The notes beneath the pieces were generated by a model. That model searched no databases and was not told the origin of the DNA. It saw only the letters and a list, made by a program, of their open reading frames with translations. A DNA stretch of 8,842 bases. Source: an uncultured Syntrophobacteraceae bacterium (GTDB taxonomy: Bacteria > Desulfobacterota > Syntrophobacteria > Syntrophobacterales > Syntrophobacteraceae). Made by a program: the position numbers and the translations under genes. Below are positions 1-6,275 of the stretch, in pieces (positions within the stretch are counted from its first letter, which is position 1; every line of letters starts with the position of its first letter). The stretch lies in the NCBI GenBank assembly GCA_937889795.1, contig CALBZH010000463.1, positions 1-8,842 on the forward strand, in the 5' to 3' direction.

Positions 1-2085
1 GCGGCTGTCGTTCCTGCCCGCTGCAACCTCCCCTTCGACGACTGCAGCGCCGGTCTCCGCCAAGGATTCCTCGAACAGCCGCTCCCGCTCTTTGAAGAAA
101 TTCGGCTCCTGGGGACCGTCATGCCGCGTGATTTCGTAGCGACCGCAGTCTCCTCCCCAGACACTGCGGTTGCCGCCGAAGCTGTAAACCTTCAGCTTGC
201 ATTCATTGTGGCATTTCTTGTCGGCGCGACAGATCGACTCCTGGAAATGGACGCTCGTCTCGGCGAGCTCCTCCAGGTCGCGGGGCATATGCTGGACGCC
301 ACCGGCCAAAAACCGCTCCCGAATCGCAAGGGCCGCGCCGAATGCTCCCATGACCTCTCGGTGCTTGGGAACGAGAATGGGCCTGCCAAGCACCTTTTCA
401 AAAGCCGCGACGATCCCCTTGTTCAAGGACGGGCCCCCCAGGAACATGACACGCTGCCCGACCGGGCGCTTTTCGACCACGCGGTTGAGGTAATTGTGGA
501 CGATAGAGTAACAAAGCCCGGCGATGAGGTCCTGGCGTGCGGCTCCCTTTTGCGCATAACCGACGAGGTCCGATTCCATGAACACGGTGCAGCGCTCAGC
601 CAGGTGAATCGGGTTCTCGGATGCCAGCGCGACGTCCTGGAATTCGCCAACAATGTTGATCTTCATCTTGTTGGCGAGCTCATGAAGGAAGCTTCCCGTT
701 CCGGCCGCGCACACCTTGTTCATGTCGAAATCGAGCGGGTGCGTGTTTTCGATCCGGATATATTTCGAGTCCTGGCCGCCGATTTCGAAAATCGTGTCGA
801 TCAGAGGGTCGATAGCGACCGCTCCACGGGCGTGCGCCGTGATCTCGTCGATCACCAGATCGGCCTGAAGAAAGTCGCCGACAACGTTTCGTCCCGAGCC
901 GGTGGTCGCAATGGCCATGAGACGGATGCGCTTGTCAGTCTCACGGACTAGCGTCCGCAGGAGCCGCTGGGTGACTTCGATCGGCTTCCCCTGCGTCGGG
1001 AGATAACACTTGTGGAGGATCCGTCCCTCTTCGTCGATGAGGGCGTGCTTGGTCGACGTGGAGCCAACGTCCACGCCGAGATAGGTCGGGATCGGCTGCC
1101 TGCCGCGAATTCCCCAGGAGGACAGGCTGTTGTCTTCGTCGAAATGCGTCTGCGTCAGATCGAGGGGCTCAGCCAGCGGAAACTGGGCTCGGGAATCGAT
1201 GCTCATACGCTCGAGACGGGCCACGTCCACCCGGTTGCACCACCCTTTTTCCTGAGCCTGAAGCGCTGCTCCGAGCGCTCCCAGGGACGTGTGATGGGGG
1301 GGAACGACGAGACGTGGAAAATAGTGCTGAAACGCCTGCACCTGGAGTCGGTTCGAAGCAAGGCCGCCGATGAGCACGATCGGCTCGGCCAGCTCACGGC
1401 TTGCCACCAGCGTGCTCACGTAGTTGGCCGCATTGCCGTAGTGGAGGCCGGCAATGATGTTCGAGAGTGGCTCCCCCTTGTTTTGGAGGTGGATCATATC
1501 GGATTTGGTGAACACGGTGCAGCGGCATGCTACCGGGGCCGGATAGGTGCTTTGCAGCCCGAGCGCAATGAAATCGTCCAGTGTCTGCTGCAGCTTGTCC
1601 TGGCTCATATGAAAATCGGGGCCGTAGAGGGAGTGCGCGAGCCGCTCGGCCTGCTGGTCGATGAACGACCCGGTTCCGGAGGCGCAGGGGCCATTCATGT
1701 TGAAGGATTCGAGCTGCCACCGTCCGTTGGTGTACGTGAGCTGGAAAAGCGCCGCATCTTGTCCTCCGATGCTGATCACCGTGCGGACGTCGGGCATGAG
1801 ATGCGTGATGCCCAGCACCTGCGCGATGGTTTCCACTTCGAAACCGGCATCCAGGACTTCGGCGATGAGCTGACCATGGACACCCGTGAACGACACCGAG
1901 CGGATGTTCTCGGGGTCTCGAAAAAGATGTCCCCCGAGGAGGCTTCGCAAGAGCGTGCAGGTTTCGTCGACGGCTAGCCCGAAATGGCGCAAATACGGAG
2001 TCTCCAGAACAACCCGGCGGTTCGCATCAACCACCACGCAGTTGATGCTCACCGAGCCGACGTCCACTCCGATATCGTACATCAT
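1..2085 (-). CDS. 2-hydroxyacyl-CoA dehydratase activase-type protein with two tandem ASKHA domains (3' end missing)
   Basis: Reading the minus strand from ATG at 2085-2083 gives 695 uninterrupted codons to the window edge, so the C-terminus is missing. Two BcrAD/BadFG/HgdC-like ATPase domains follow each other. Domain 1 (about residues 3-300) has a DVGS phosphate motif (8-11), GGQD (107-110), NGPCASGTGSF (131-141) and RCTVF (188-192). Domain 2 (about 335-610) repeats these as DVGSTSTK (339-346), GGQD (436-439), KVCAAGTGSF (457-466) and RCTVF (498-502). Known activases are homodimers holding one [4Fe-4S] cluster with two cysteines per subunit; they use ATP to inject an electron into a 2-hydroxyacyl-CoA dehydratase or related reductase. 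Both cysteine positions are kept in both domains (C134, C189, C459, C499). A cysteine-rich stretch follows (C619, C625, C629, C647), as in the roughly 1,400-residue fusions that continue into HgdB-like COG3580/COG3581 modules; that continuation is inferred. A second ATG at codon 2 is equally possible. AAGG lies about 10 nt upstream. The physiological substrate is unknown. Confidence 0.9.
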   Translation of the reverse strand, partial: MMYDIGVDVGSVSINCVVVDANRRVVLETPYLRHFGLAVDETCTLLRSLLGGHLFRDPENIRSVSFTGVHGQLIAEVLDAGFEVETIAQVLGITHLMPDVRTVISIGGQDAALFQLTYTNGRWQLESFNMNGPCASGTGSFIDQQAERLAHSLYGPDFHMSQDKLQQTLDDFIALGLQSTYPAPVACRCTVFTKSDMIHLQNKGEPLSNIIAGLHYGNAANYVSTLVASRELAEPIVLIGGLASNRLQVQAFQHYFPRLVVPPHHTSLGALGAALQAQEKGWCNRVDVARLERMSIDSRAQFPLAEPLDLTQTHFDEDNSLSSWGIRGRQPIPTYLGVDVGSTSTKHALIDEEGRILHKCYLPTQGKPIEVTQRLLRTLVRETDKRIRLMAIATTGSGRNVVGDFLQADLVIDEITAHARGAVAIDPLIDTIFEIGGQDSKYIRIENTHPLDFDMNKVCAAGTGSFLHELANKMKINIVGEFQDVALASENPIHLAERCTVFMESDLVGYAQKGAARQDLIAGLCYSIVHNYLNRVVEKRPVGQRVMFLGGPSLNKGIVAAFEKVLGRPILVPKHREVMGAFGAALAIRERFLAGGVQHMPRDLEELAETSVHFQESICRADKKCHNECKLKVYSFGGNRSVWGGDCGRYEITRHDGPQEPNFFKERERLFEESLAETGAAVVEGEVAAGRNDSR

Positions 2086-2138
2086 ATGATCGATCCCTTG
2101 TGCTTCCTCAACATTCCAACTTGATGGGGATTGTGCAT

Positions 2139-2155
2139 CCGGCGAATGCCGGCAT
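2139..2155. repeat. GC-rich inverted repeat upstream of the activase gene
   Basis: CCGGC (2139-2143) and GCCGG (2148-2152) form a perfect 5-bp stem around GAAT. Overlapping it is a perfect 10-bp palindrome, ATGCCGGCAT (2146-2155). It lies about 55-70 nt upstream of the activase start, in the 213-bp gap after the M50 gene. It could be a regulator site or a leader hairpin, but a match this short may be chance in GC-rich DNA. Confidence 0.3.
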
Positions 2156-2156
2156 G

Positions 2157-2173
2157 TGCCCGATGCCTGCCAA
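2157..2173 (-). promoter_or_regulatory. Possible sigma-54 (-24/-12) promoter for the activase gene
   Basis: On the minus strand TTGGCAGGCATCGGGCA has GG and GC with the exact 12-nt register of the sigma-54 consensus (TGGCAC-N5-TTGCW) and a good -24 half. The -12 half reads GGGCA rather than TTGCA, so the match is imperfect. It lies about 70 nt upstream of the ATG at 2085, a sensible distance. Sigma-54 promoters are common in Desulfobacterota, but no enhancer-binding protein is encoded nearby. This is a tentative call. Confidence 0.2.
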
Positions 2174-2270
2174 AGGAGCGTCGCATCCAAGTGAGAGTGG
2201 CAGCAAACGAGCCTTGAGTGGTCTCCTCATGAGCATCATTCTTATGACAAAGTCTCTCGAATGAGAAGCG

Positions 2271-2296
2271 AAAAGGATGAGCCGAGCGGTGCCCGG
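2271..2296 (-). terminator. Weak candidate terminator after the M50 protease gene
   Basis: Just downstream of the M50 stop codon, the minus-strand transcript can fold CCGGGC-ACC-GCUCGG, a 6-bp stem with one G-U pair and a 3-nt loop. A UUUU run follows about 7 nt later. The U tract is short and displaced, so termination would be partial at best. If it works, the activase gene would need its own promoter in the 213-bp gap. Confidence 0.25.
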
Positions 2297-2298
2297 AA

Positions 2299-3018
2299 TC
2301 AGGAGGAAACGACCAGACGTCCGATGTCATGAACCGTCGCGACCAGCATCAAGGCCAGCATCAGGACCCATCCGGCGATGGCGATCGGAGCTTGGAGCCG
2401 TCTGAGCGGCTTCCAGACCGCTTCGAAAACCCAGAAAACGATCTTGCCGCCATCCAGGGGTGGGAGAGGCAGCAGGTTGAGCACGGCTAGATTGACGTTC
2501 AGGAGAGCCCAGAAGCTCGCGTACCATGCGACCCCAGCCTTGGCGCCTTGCCCCCCGGCCGCCACGATGCCCACGATGCCCGACAGGCGGTCCGGATGCC
2601 GAAACAGCTCAGGCAGGCTGACCAGCACCTGGTGTATCATGCGAGCGACTTCGTGTAGGGCATCGCTCGCAGCAGCCAGCACGGACACGTGAGGATTCAA
2701 AACGCTCACCGCCACCAGGCAGCTCCAGGCTCCGAGGAGGTTGAACAGCGGGCCGCCCAGCGAGAAAGCGATCCTGGAATGGAGAGGCAGCTCGGAAAAG
2801 TCCTCCGGATCCTGAACGAGGGGGAGGACATACCCCCCAAAAGGGAGGATAGACAGGCAATAATCCGTTTCGGATCGCTTGATTCCGAGCAGTCGCGGGC
2901 CGAATCCGACTGAAAACCGTTCGACGGGGATCTTGAACCATTTGGCGGCGACGAGATGGCCGAGCTCGTGCAGCAGGATGACCGCTCCCAGTAAGACGAA
3001 TGCCAGGACATAGCTCAT
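2299..3018 (-). CDS. Compact M50-family (site-2/RseP-like) intramembrane metalloprotease without PDZ domain
   Basis: This 239-residue membrane protein has the zinc-binding HELGH motif at 17-21 in the first membrane segment and NLLPLPPLDGG at 181-191, whose Asp189 is the third zinc ligand. It also has the FSVGFGP (35-41) and PFGGYV (59-64) signatures typical of RseP-type proteases. Predicted membrane segments lie near residues 3-23, 84-107, 162-187 and 211-229. Family members cut transmembrane substrates such as anti-sigma factors. RseP is about 450 residues with PDZ domains between the second and third segments; here only about 40 residues (108-145) fill that place, so substrate selection must differ. 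AAAGGAG lies about 12 nt upstream of the ATG, slightly far. The gene is divergent from the ABC cluster and upstream of the activase gene on the same strand. The protease fold is sure; the substrate is unknown. Confidence 0.9.
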   Translation of the reverse strand: MSYVLAFVLLGAVILLHELGHLVAAKWFKIPVERFSVGFGPRLLGIKRSETDYCLSILPFGGYVLPLVQDPEDFSELPLHSRIAFSLGGPLFNLLGAWSCLVAVSVLNPHVSVLAAASDALHEVARMIHQVLVSLPELFRHPDRLSGIVGIVAAGGQGAKAGVAWYASFWALLNVNLAVLNLLPLPPLDGGKIVFWVFEAVWKPLRRLQAPIAIAGWVLMLALMLVATVHDIGRLVVSS

Positions 3019-3057
3019 TTGGGATATCCACTCCTTTCGAGAAACTTTCGTTGCTCC

Positions 3058-3073
3058 CTGTCCGTCCGGACAG
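3058..3073. promoter_or_regulatory. Perfect dyad, candidate operator upstream of the M50 gene
   Basis: CTGTCCG-TC-CGGACAG is a perfect inverted repeat with 7-bp arms and a 2-nt centre. Its near edge is 39 bp upstream of the M50 start codon, where an operator overlapping a promoter would lie. Its size suits a dimeric helix-turn-helix regulator, but no regulator is encoded in the window, so the binding protein cannot be named. Confidence 0.4.
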
Positions 3074-3148
3074 AATTGGACCGCCGTCGAATCAGCGGCG
3101 CGGCGTCTTTTCTTGGGTCAGAGCACTCTCTGCCGAACGACAGATCCC

Positions 3149-3171
3149 GGCCGGCTTCAAGTCCACCGGCC
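3149..3171. repeat. Inverted repeat GGCCGG-N11-CCGGCC in the divergent region
   Basis: The two 6-bp all-GC arms at 3149-3154 and 3166-3171 are perfect inverted copies separated by 11 nt. They could form a stem-loop in RNA from either strand or a spaced operator. No T tract follows, so it is not a standard terminator. GC-rich background raises the chance of coincidence. Confidence 0.3.
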
Positions 3172-3276
3172 ACGCTTTGGGACCTTGGCGTGACGGCTGG
3201 TTAATCGTATGGGATCGGTGGTTTGTCGTCAAGTCCAAGGCAGTCCAGCAGTCCCAGGTGTGCGTGGAGTTGCTCC

Positions 3277-3305
3277 TTGACATCACGGTGGCTTGAGGAG
3301 AAATT
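3277..3305 (+). promoter_or_regulatory. Possible sigma-70 promoter for the ABC cluster
   Basis: A perfect -35 hexamer, TTGACA, is at 3277-3282. At 17-bp spacing the -10 position reads GAAATT, which matches TATAAT at only three of six bases. Position and orientation suit the ABC ATPase gene starting at 3356, with a leader of about 45 nt. The poor -10 makes this tentative. Confidence 0.22.
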
Positions 3306-3355
3306 GCCGGAAACTGAACGGAATAGGAGCGATAAGGGTCAAGTATGGGGAGTCC

Positions 3356-4192
3356 ATGATCCGAATTCAAAAACTCAAGAAAAACTACAAGAACGTTGCG
3401 GCGCTGAAAGGGATCGACCTGGAAGTCGATGGGGGGGAGCTGTTTGCTTACCTTGGTCCGAACGGCTCCGGCAAGACCACGACCATCAAAATTCTCACAG
3501 GACTCGCCAAACCAAGCTCGGGAGATGCCACCCTTCATGGGTTTCACATCGAGCGGGACGCGATGCAGGCCAAGCGGCAATGCGGGCTGGTTCCCCAGAC
3601 CATCAACCTGGACCACGAGCTCACCGTTTTCGAAAACCTGGATCTCCACGGGCGCTTGTTCCACATGAGTCGCGGGGAGCGAATGGACCGCATCGACGAG
3701 CTCTTGGAGTACATCGAGATCGCAGATCGCAGGAACAGCCCCGTCAAACAACTCTCCGGGGGACTCAAGAGACGCGTGATGGTGGCGCGAGCCTTGATGC
3801 ACTCCCCGCGGATCCTCTTTCTCGATGAGCCGACGGTGGGTTTGGACCCGAGCATCCGGCGGCGCATCTGGTCCCTCATCAAGCGAATCCAGCAAGCCGG
3901 GACCACCATCTTCCTCACCACCCATTACATCGAGGAGGCCGAGTTCCTCGCCAAGCGCGTCGCCTTCTTGGATGAAGGCAGGATCGTGGCCCTCGATTCG
4001 CCCCAGAATCTCATGGCTCGCTTGGGAGTGTGGGCCTTGGACAGGGTGACGGACGGGGATATGGAAACCGCTTACTTTCAGAGTCGGGAAGAAGCCAACC
4101 GTCATATCAACGAGCAGAAAGGGAGCTTTTCGCTGCGTCGCGTCAATCTCGAGGACGTGTTCATCGCCATTGCCGGGAAACGGGTGCTTTAG
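3356..4192 (+). CDS. ABC-2 type exporter, ATP-binding subunit (DrrA/NodI-like)
   Basis: This 278-residue cytoplasmic ATPase should power export through the permease encoded 15 bp downstream. All nucleotide-binding motifs are present: Walker A GPNGSGKT (34-41), Q-loop Gln81, signature LSGGLKR (133-139), Walker B ILFLDEP (153-159) with catalytic Glu158, D-loop GLDP (162-165) and switch His190. The C-terminal region ends with an LEDVF-type motif common in DrrA/NodI/CcmA-like subunits of drug, lipid and glycan exporters. I chose ATG 3356 because the protein then starts as family members do (MIRIQKLKK). A TTG at 3293 would add 21 residues of non-family character. The GGGGAG just before the ATG is unusually close (3 nt), so initiation may be weak or use AAGGG further upstream. 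It is the first gene of the plus-strand cluster. The substrate cannot be deduced. Confidence 0.93.
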   Translation: MIRIQKLKKNYKNVAALKGIDLEVDGGELFAYLGPNGSGKTTTIKILTGLAKPSSGDATLHGFHIERDAMQAKRQCGLVPQTINLDHELTVFENLDLHGRLFHMSRGERMDRIDELLEYIEIADRRNSPVKQLSGGLKRRVMVARALMHSPRILFLDEPTVGLDPSIRRRIWSLIKRIQQAGTTIFLTTHYIEEAEFLAKRVAFLDEGRIVALDSPQNLMARLGVWALDRVTDGDMETAYFQSREEANRHINEQKGSFSLRRVNLEDVFIAIAGKRVL

Positions 4193-4207
4193 CTCCAGAG
4201 GAGGCTC

Positions 4208-4948
4208 ATGCTGTTGCGAGGCTGTTTGGCCATTTACTACCGTGAAATGCTCATTTTACGTAAAAAGCTATTCAAGCAGATGGCTTCCATGTCGGTGGGT
4301 CCCATCCTTTATATGATCGCCTTCGGTTTTGGTATGGGGCGGGATGTGCAAGTGCAGGGTCGCTTGTACATCGAGTTTCTCATTCCCGGTCTTATCGCGA
4401 TGAACAGCATGACTCAGGCGTACGCCATCGCGAGTGAGATCAACATTGCCCGGTTTTACTGGCGTATTTTCGAGGAATTCCAGGCAGCGCCCATTCGAAA
4501 CATGGCTTATGTGACCGGAGAGGTGCTGGCCGGGATTACCCGTGCTCTTCTGTCGGTGGCGGTTGTGATCGTGATCGGTCTCCTGAGCGGGGTTGTGTTG
4601 AGCTACAATCCGTGGTTCTGGCTTGCGATCGTGCTCAACGGTTTTCTATTTTCGTCGCTCGCCGTCTGTCTCGCCATGCTAGTGCGATCCCATGCCGACC
4701 AGGCGCTTCTCACAAACTTCGTGATCACGCCAATGGCTTTCCTTGGCGGGACTTTTTTCCCTGTGGAGCGGATGCCGCAGTGGGCTCAGAACCTGCTGCA
4801 GTTTCTCCCGCTCACGCACGCAGCGCATTCGATCCGAAGTGCAGCCTTCGGGCAGCCGATCGAGCCGGGCTCCTACGGACTGCTGGCCATCATGGGGACG
4901 GTTTTGTTCGTTCTCGCCTTTTACTGTGTAACGCAGGCCAAGGAGTAG
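4208..4948 (+). CDS. ABC-2 type exporter, permease subunit (DrrB/NodJ-like)
   Basis: This 246-residue inner-membrane protein of the ABC-2 permease family pairs with the ATPase encoded just upstream. Hydrophobic segments fit six membrane helices, near residues 27-44, 56-75, 108-132, 136-158, 170-186 and 222-241. The hallmark of DrrB/NodJ permeases, FLGGTFFPVERMP followed by LPLTH, is at 178-190 and 200-204. A strong ribosome site, GAGGAGG, ends 3 nt before ATG 4208, and only 15 bp separate it from the ATPase stop, indicating co-transcription. Relatives export antibiotics, lipo-chitooligosaccharides or polysaccharides. The adjacent deacetylase gene makes a glycan or glycolipid cargo attractive, but that is inference from context. 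Confidence 0.92.
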   Translation: MLLRGCLAIYYREMLILRKKLFKQMASMSVGPILYMIAFGFGMGRDVQVQGRLYIEFLIPGLIAMNSMTQAYAIASEINIARFYWRIFEEFQAAPIRNMAYVTGEVLAGITRALLSVAVVIVIGLLSGVVLSYNPWFWLAIVLNGFLFSSLAVCLAMLVRSHADQALLTNFVITPMAFLGGTFFPVERMPQWAQNLLQFLPLTHAAHSIRSAAFGQPIEPGSYGLLAIMGTVLFVLAFYCVTQAKE

Positions 4949-4993
4949 CACGGGCTGATCGCGCCCGTCGACTGCTGCCAACGAGAGAAAACA

Positions 4994-5686
4994 ATGCATA
5001 GACCTATCCGGCAGATTCTGGCCGCCATTCTTGTCTTGATCGTAGTGCCCGCGAGAAGTCGTTCCGAAGTGATCACGCGGCTGCCCACCCTCGAGAAAGT
5101 GGTGGCCTTGACTTTTGACGCCTGCGAAACGACGACGCCGTCCTATTTCGATCGAGCCATTCTGGATTACTTGCTGCGGGAGCACATCCCCGCCACCTTG
5201 TTCGTGAGCGGGAAGTTCGCGAAGCGGAACCAAGGGGCACTCCAAGAGCTGGCGCGAGTCGAGCTGCTCGAGGTGGAGAACCACTCGCTCAGCCACAGGC
5301 AGCATATGGAGAGGCTGAATGAAATGGAGGTTCGGCGGGAGGTCCTGGACAATGAAGCCATTCTGCGGGAAGCGACGGGAGTCAAACCCGTCTTTTTCCG
5401 GTTTCCGGCGGGGAACTTCAATGCTGCGACGCTGCAGTTGGTGGAATCGCTGGGATATCGCGTTGTGCACTGGTCCTTTGCCAGTGGGGATCCCGACAGA
5501 CATGCCGGATCAGCTCATCTGACGCGGTGGGTTCTGGATCGAGCCCGGCCGGGAAGCATTCTCATCTTTCACATCAATGGTCGGGGCTACCATACGGGGG
5601 AAGCGCTTCCACACATTGTAGACGGGCTGCGACAGCGCGGATACCGCTTCGTGACGTTGCGAGAGGGCTTGGGGGTCGGGGACTGA
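4994..5686 (+). CDS. Secreted polysaccharide deacetylase (NodB homology domain) with variant TFDAC motif
   Basis: The 230-residue protein starts with a charged stretch and a hydrophobic segment (about residues 8-20), a signal peptide or anchor, so it should act outside the cytoplasm. The carbohydrate esterase 4 fold is recognisable in order: motif 1 ALTFDAC (38-44), motif 2 NHSLSH (96-101) with metal-binding His97 and His101, motif 3 RFPAG (136-140), a motif-4 region HWSFASGDPD (159-168) and motif 5 with His193 in ILIFH. Such enzymes remove N-acetyl groups from chitin-like oligosaccharides, peptidoglycan or exopolysaccharide. Motif 1 is normally TFDDG: the catalytic-base Asp42 is kept, but the second, metal-binding Asp is Ala43, followed by Cys44. 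TFDAC forms occur in other members, so the protein may be active with altered metal binding. The ribosome site GAGAG is modest. It lies 45 bp after the permease gene and 57 bp before the GNAT gene. Confidence 0.88.
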   Translation: MHRPIRQILAAILVLIVVPARSRSEVITRLPTLEKVVALTFDACETTTPSYFDRAILDYLLREHIPATLFVSGKFAKRNQGALQELARVELLEVENHSLSHRQHMERLNEMEVRREVLDNEAILREATGVKPVFFRFPAGNFNAATLQLVESLGYRVVHWSFASGDPDRHAGSAHLTRWVLDRARPGSILIFHINGRGYHTGEALPHIVDGLRQRGYRFVTLREGLGVGD

Positions 5687-5743
5687 GAGCCTTGTTGAGT
5701 CAGATCCTGGCTGAAACGCTCCACGGGGCAAGGAAGGGGCGCC

Positions 5744-6271
5744 ATGGTCGAGAGCTTTGAATTGCCGGTTGAGCTGCCCTCGTGCAGGCTGGCGCTGGTT
5801 ACGTCGGCGACGGCCCAGGTTCTATCCGTTCTCTTGTGCAAAATGGATCCGTGGCGAACGCTGGGGTATCATGCGGACGGTTTGCAGCGCTATTTGCTCC
5901 GTGAGGACCCCGCGCTGGTGCGGGCGGCCGTTTTTAGGGAGGGTGTGCTGGCTGGCGTGATGTGCGTTCGCTCCCCCTGGCTTTGTGGGGCTAGCGTGGA
6001 GCTTCTCGCCGTGCTTCCTGAAAACCAGGGGAAGGGGCTGGGGGCGGATGTCATGGCATGGATCGAGGACCAGGCGGTGATGATCGGCCCGAACCTGTGG
6101 ACGACGGTGTCGTCGTTCAATGGAGACGCGCAGCGCTTTTACGCCCGGAACGGGTTCGATCAGGTCGCCTGTCTCGCCGACCTGATCAAGCCGGGATTTG
6201 ACGAGCTTCTCCTCCGAAAGCGGCTGAGACCTAGCGAGGGCCTTGAAGCAGGGGAAACGAACGAGGTCTGA
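5744..6271 (+). CDS. GNAT-family N-acetyltransferase
   Basis: A 175-residue cytoplasmic protein with the GNAT acetyl-CoA fold. Motif A is ELLAVLPENQGKGLG (86-100), with the Q-x-x-G-x-G pyrophosphate-binding loop at 95-100. Motif B contains NGDAQRFYARNGF (126-138), where Tyr133 is a plausible general acid. Family members transfer acetyl groups to amines of proteins, amino sugars or small molecules; nothing here fixes the acceptor. Good purine-rich ribosome sequence (GGAAGGGG) precedes ATG 5744. The gene ends 4 nt before the UbiB start, which suggests translational coupling. Its position after a deacetylase gene could mean acetylation and deacetylation of related glycans, but this is speculation. 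Confidence 0.85.
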   Translation: MVESFELPVELPSCRLALVTSATAQVLSVLLCKMDPWRTLGYHADGLQRYLLREDPALVRAAVFREGVLAGVMCVRSPWLCGASVELLAVLPENQGKGLGADVMAWIEDQAVMIGPNLWTTVSSFNGDAQRFYARNGFDQVACLADLIKPGFDELLLRKRLRPSEGLEAGETNEV

Positions 6272-6275
6272 ACGA

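Larger units (their letters stand above)
3019..3355. other. Divergent intergenic region with inverted repeats
   Basis: These 337 bp separate the minus-strand M50 gene from the plus-strand ABC cluster and should hold both promoters. I see no convincing gene. Three dyads are visible: 3058-3073, 3149-3171, and a 5-bp stem, CGCCG (3082-3086) with CGGCG (3096-3100), followed by TCTTTTCTT at 3106-3114. The last could act as a weak plus-strand terminator, but nothing known is transcribed into it. AGTCC occurs three times between 3232 and 3254. Confidence 0.5.

Noticed and set aside
1012..1977. 321-codon plus-strand frame, and a 276-codon one at 121-951
   Set aside because: Both are codon-for-codon antisense to the activase frame, which has recognisable ATPase and cysteine motifs through the whole region.
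2082..2330. 82-codon minus-strand frame bridging the M50 and activase genes
   Set aside because: Its stop overlaps the activase ATG, which would suit coupling. However, it starts inside the M50 gene, is rich in His and Arg, and shows no motif or ribosome site of note.
3082..3115. Stem followed by TCTTTTCTT, resembling a plus-strand terminator
   Set aside because: The stem is only 5 bp with a 9-nt loop and no plus-strand gene precedes it. It is mentioned only as part of the intergenic region.
3232..3254. Three copies of AGTCC
   Set aside because: The spacing is uneven (10 and 8 nt) and the unit is only 5 bp; likely chance.
3293..3355. Upstream TTG start for the ABC ATPase gene
   Set aside because: The extra 21 residues do not resemble the start of this family. 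ATG 3356 gives the usual N-terminus.
3092..4105. 337-codon minus-strand frame
   Set aside because: Antisense to the ABC ATPase gene and running into the intergenic region. No recognisable motif.
6243..6275. Upstream TTG start for the UbiB gene
   Set aside because: It would overlap the GNAT gene by 29 nt. ATG 6276 has a properly spaced GAGG and starts 4 nt after the GNAT stop.
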